A DNA stretch of 64,000 bases from Mytilus edulis (lineage: Eukaryota > Mollusca > Bivalvia > Mytilida > Mytilidae). Each line of letters begins with the position of its first letter. Positions within the stretch are counted from its first letter, which is position 1. Shown in pieces: positions 62,640 through 64,000 of this stretch. The stretch spans positions 41,840,733-41,904,732 of the forward strand of contig NC_092351.1 in the NCBI RefSeq assembly GCF_963676685.1, in the 5' to 3' direction. A model generated the notes under the pieces. The model was not told the DNA's origin. It ran no database searches and was given only the letters and a program-made list of their open reading frames with translations. The translations under genes and the position numbers were made by a program.

Positions 62640-62938
62640 TTGTAGTCCTCTCTTGTAATATAGTCACTTTAATGTTATATTTAACATTGCCATAAATGCA
62701 GATGGTTTGGCATGTCAAAAAACCAGGTTCAACCAACCATTTTTTTCTCAAAATGTCCTGTATCAAGTCAGGAAATGGCCATTGTTATATTATTGTTCGT
62801 TTCTGTGTGTGTTACATTTTCATGTTGTGTTTCTGTTGTGTCGTAGTTCCCTCAGTTTTAGTTTGTAACCCGGACTGTTTTTTCTCAATCGATTTATGAA
62901 TTTCGAACAGCGGTATACTACCGTTGCCTTTATTTACC
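62640..62938 (+). repeat. Dispersed mussel repeat
   Basis: Ends 'GAACAGCGGTATACTACCGT' then 'TGCCTTTATTT'; the reversed partner is 5940-6125. I know this ending as multi-copy in Mytilus. The frame at 62696-62899 is inside it and not called. Confidence 0.55.
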
Positions 62939-64000
62939 AAATGTCTAGATTTTAATAAGCATGCCAGATGCTTGTGGTAATACGTATTTTCATTCTATTC
63001 TTTATATTTATGCTTTCCGATCGCAAATCATGGACTTTCCAATATATAAATGCAATAAGGGGAATAAAAGTATGAATCGGCCGTGAGCTCTGGTCACAAT
63101 ATAAATTTTATTCATCTTTTTATACATTACTTAATACAAAAAACAAAATTCCATAAACATCAAAATAGTAAACATATCAAAACAGTGCTAGATCATAATA
63201 CGAATAATGGTATAGATGTATGCATTACATTTTGAAACATATATCAAATGTAAATTTCATGTAAAGGTGTTCAAAATAACTATTTTAAAATTTAATCACG
63301 TTTTGGAGCATAAAATAGGAAAAGCACAAATAATTGGTAAAAAAAAACTTATTGGACATTTATTTAAAAGAAACTATATTTTGAAACACTCAGGAGAATA
63401 TTCTTGGGATTTTTCTCTGATCTGTTTCCTTCTTTTCTTTTTTCTTTTCTGTTCGTACTCTTCTCTTCTCTCTCAACTCATTCCATTCCCCATTGCATCT
63501 AGTCTAGTCTCACAAAAAAGCTTCTACTTCAGGCAAATAGATTTAGTATGAAAGTAACTCTTTTTTTAATAGAATAACAAATCATATGTATAAATTCCGC
63601 TTAAAACGATAAGGATCTGATAATACTCCAATCAACTTTCTGGTATACCTATCGGAATGCTAGAAAAGTCGCACGATACTGGTGTCACCTAACGTTACAC
63701 GCTTGAAGACTTTAGCCAAAATATAAAAAAAATAAAGATGGCTTTCTAAAATTCATTTTGACGGATTTTATGAGTGAAATACCTTAAGAAATTTAGATTC
63801 ATGATTTTCTTAGATAATGGATACTAAGTTTTTTAAAAAACAAATTAAGAATTAAAATGTAAACGGAATTGAATCATTTGAATAATAAACATTTTCATTA
63901 CAAAAACATCATATATTCCTTTTTAATAAACTACGAACTGCAAATGCTCTCATTTATACAATCCAGAATGTCGAGGCGAATGGACTACGGTATATTAAAC
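62939..64000. other. AT-rich DNA, no gene seen
   Basis: The frame at 63216-63551 is low-complexity and carries no domain or splice support. A CT-rich tract ('TTTTCTTTTCTG', 'TCTTCTCTTCTC') lies at about 63425-63475. Confidence 0.4.

Overview
The window is animal nuclear DNA: AT-rich, intron-rich and crowded with dispersed repeats, with no bacterial-style operons. Several repeats are ones I associate from memory with mussels: a 'GAAGATGTGGTATGATTGCC' element, a retroelement tail containing 'GGGGCCAGCTGAAGGAC', and a family tailed by GAC-rich DNA. My best guess is a marine bivalve, probably Mytilus; this is inference, not a database result. Almost all real genes are split into exons, so I reconstructed them by hand from splice sites, reading phase and protein pattern.

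Left part (1-13 kb): the first three exons of a minus-strand gene for a secreted or membrane EGF-like protein (signal peptide at 9920, exons at 4424-4363 and 1716-1611) run off the left edge. Its introns hold two decayed Penelope-like retroelements, a MITE and other repeat debris. From 13.5 to 16.7 kb lie three plus-strand exons resembling a Mutator-like transposase-domain gene; its later exons are not visible. From 17.8 to 24.6 kb there are terminal-inverted-repeat elements, a SINE fragment, a perfectly spaced palindrome and a minus-strand reading frame of about 210 codons broken by one TAG. From 24.9 to 29.8 kb follow another TIR element, two tandem tRNA-headed SINE copies, and a Penelope-like element (reverse transcriptase plus GIY-YIG endonuclease) flanked by 488-bp inverted arms.

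Centre and right (31.2-55.6 kb): the main find is an eight-exon plus-strand gene for a single-pass receptor of about 1349 residues. It has a signal peptide, a cysteine-rich N-glycosylated ectodomain, one transmembrane helix, and a cytoplasmic tail made of 32 ankyrin repeats in a single 3.3-kb exon. Splice phases agree at every junction. The tail alternates two repeat types, and a six-repeat block is duplicated. The small exon at 40456-40519 sits in the loop of a 9-kb inverted repeat made from three-unit arrays in opposite orientation. Skipping this exon would end the protein after the ectodomain.

Further right (58.0-60.6 kb): a second set of exons encodes a short cysteine-containing stalk, another transmembrane helix and a short basic tail. 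Its entry phase matches the receptor's exon 4, so it could be an alternative 3' end of the same gene or the remnant of a duplicated receptor. The last 3 kb are repeat tails and AT-rich DNA with no gene I can support.
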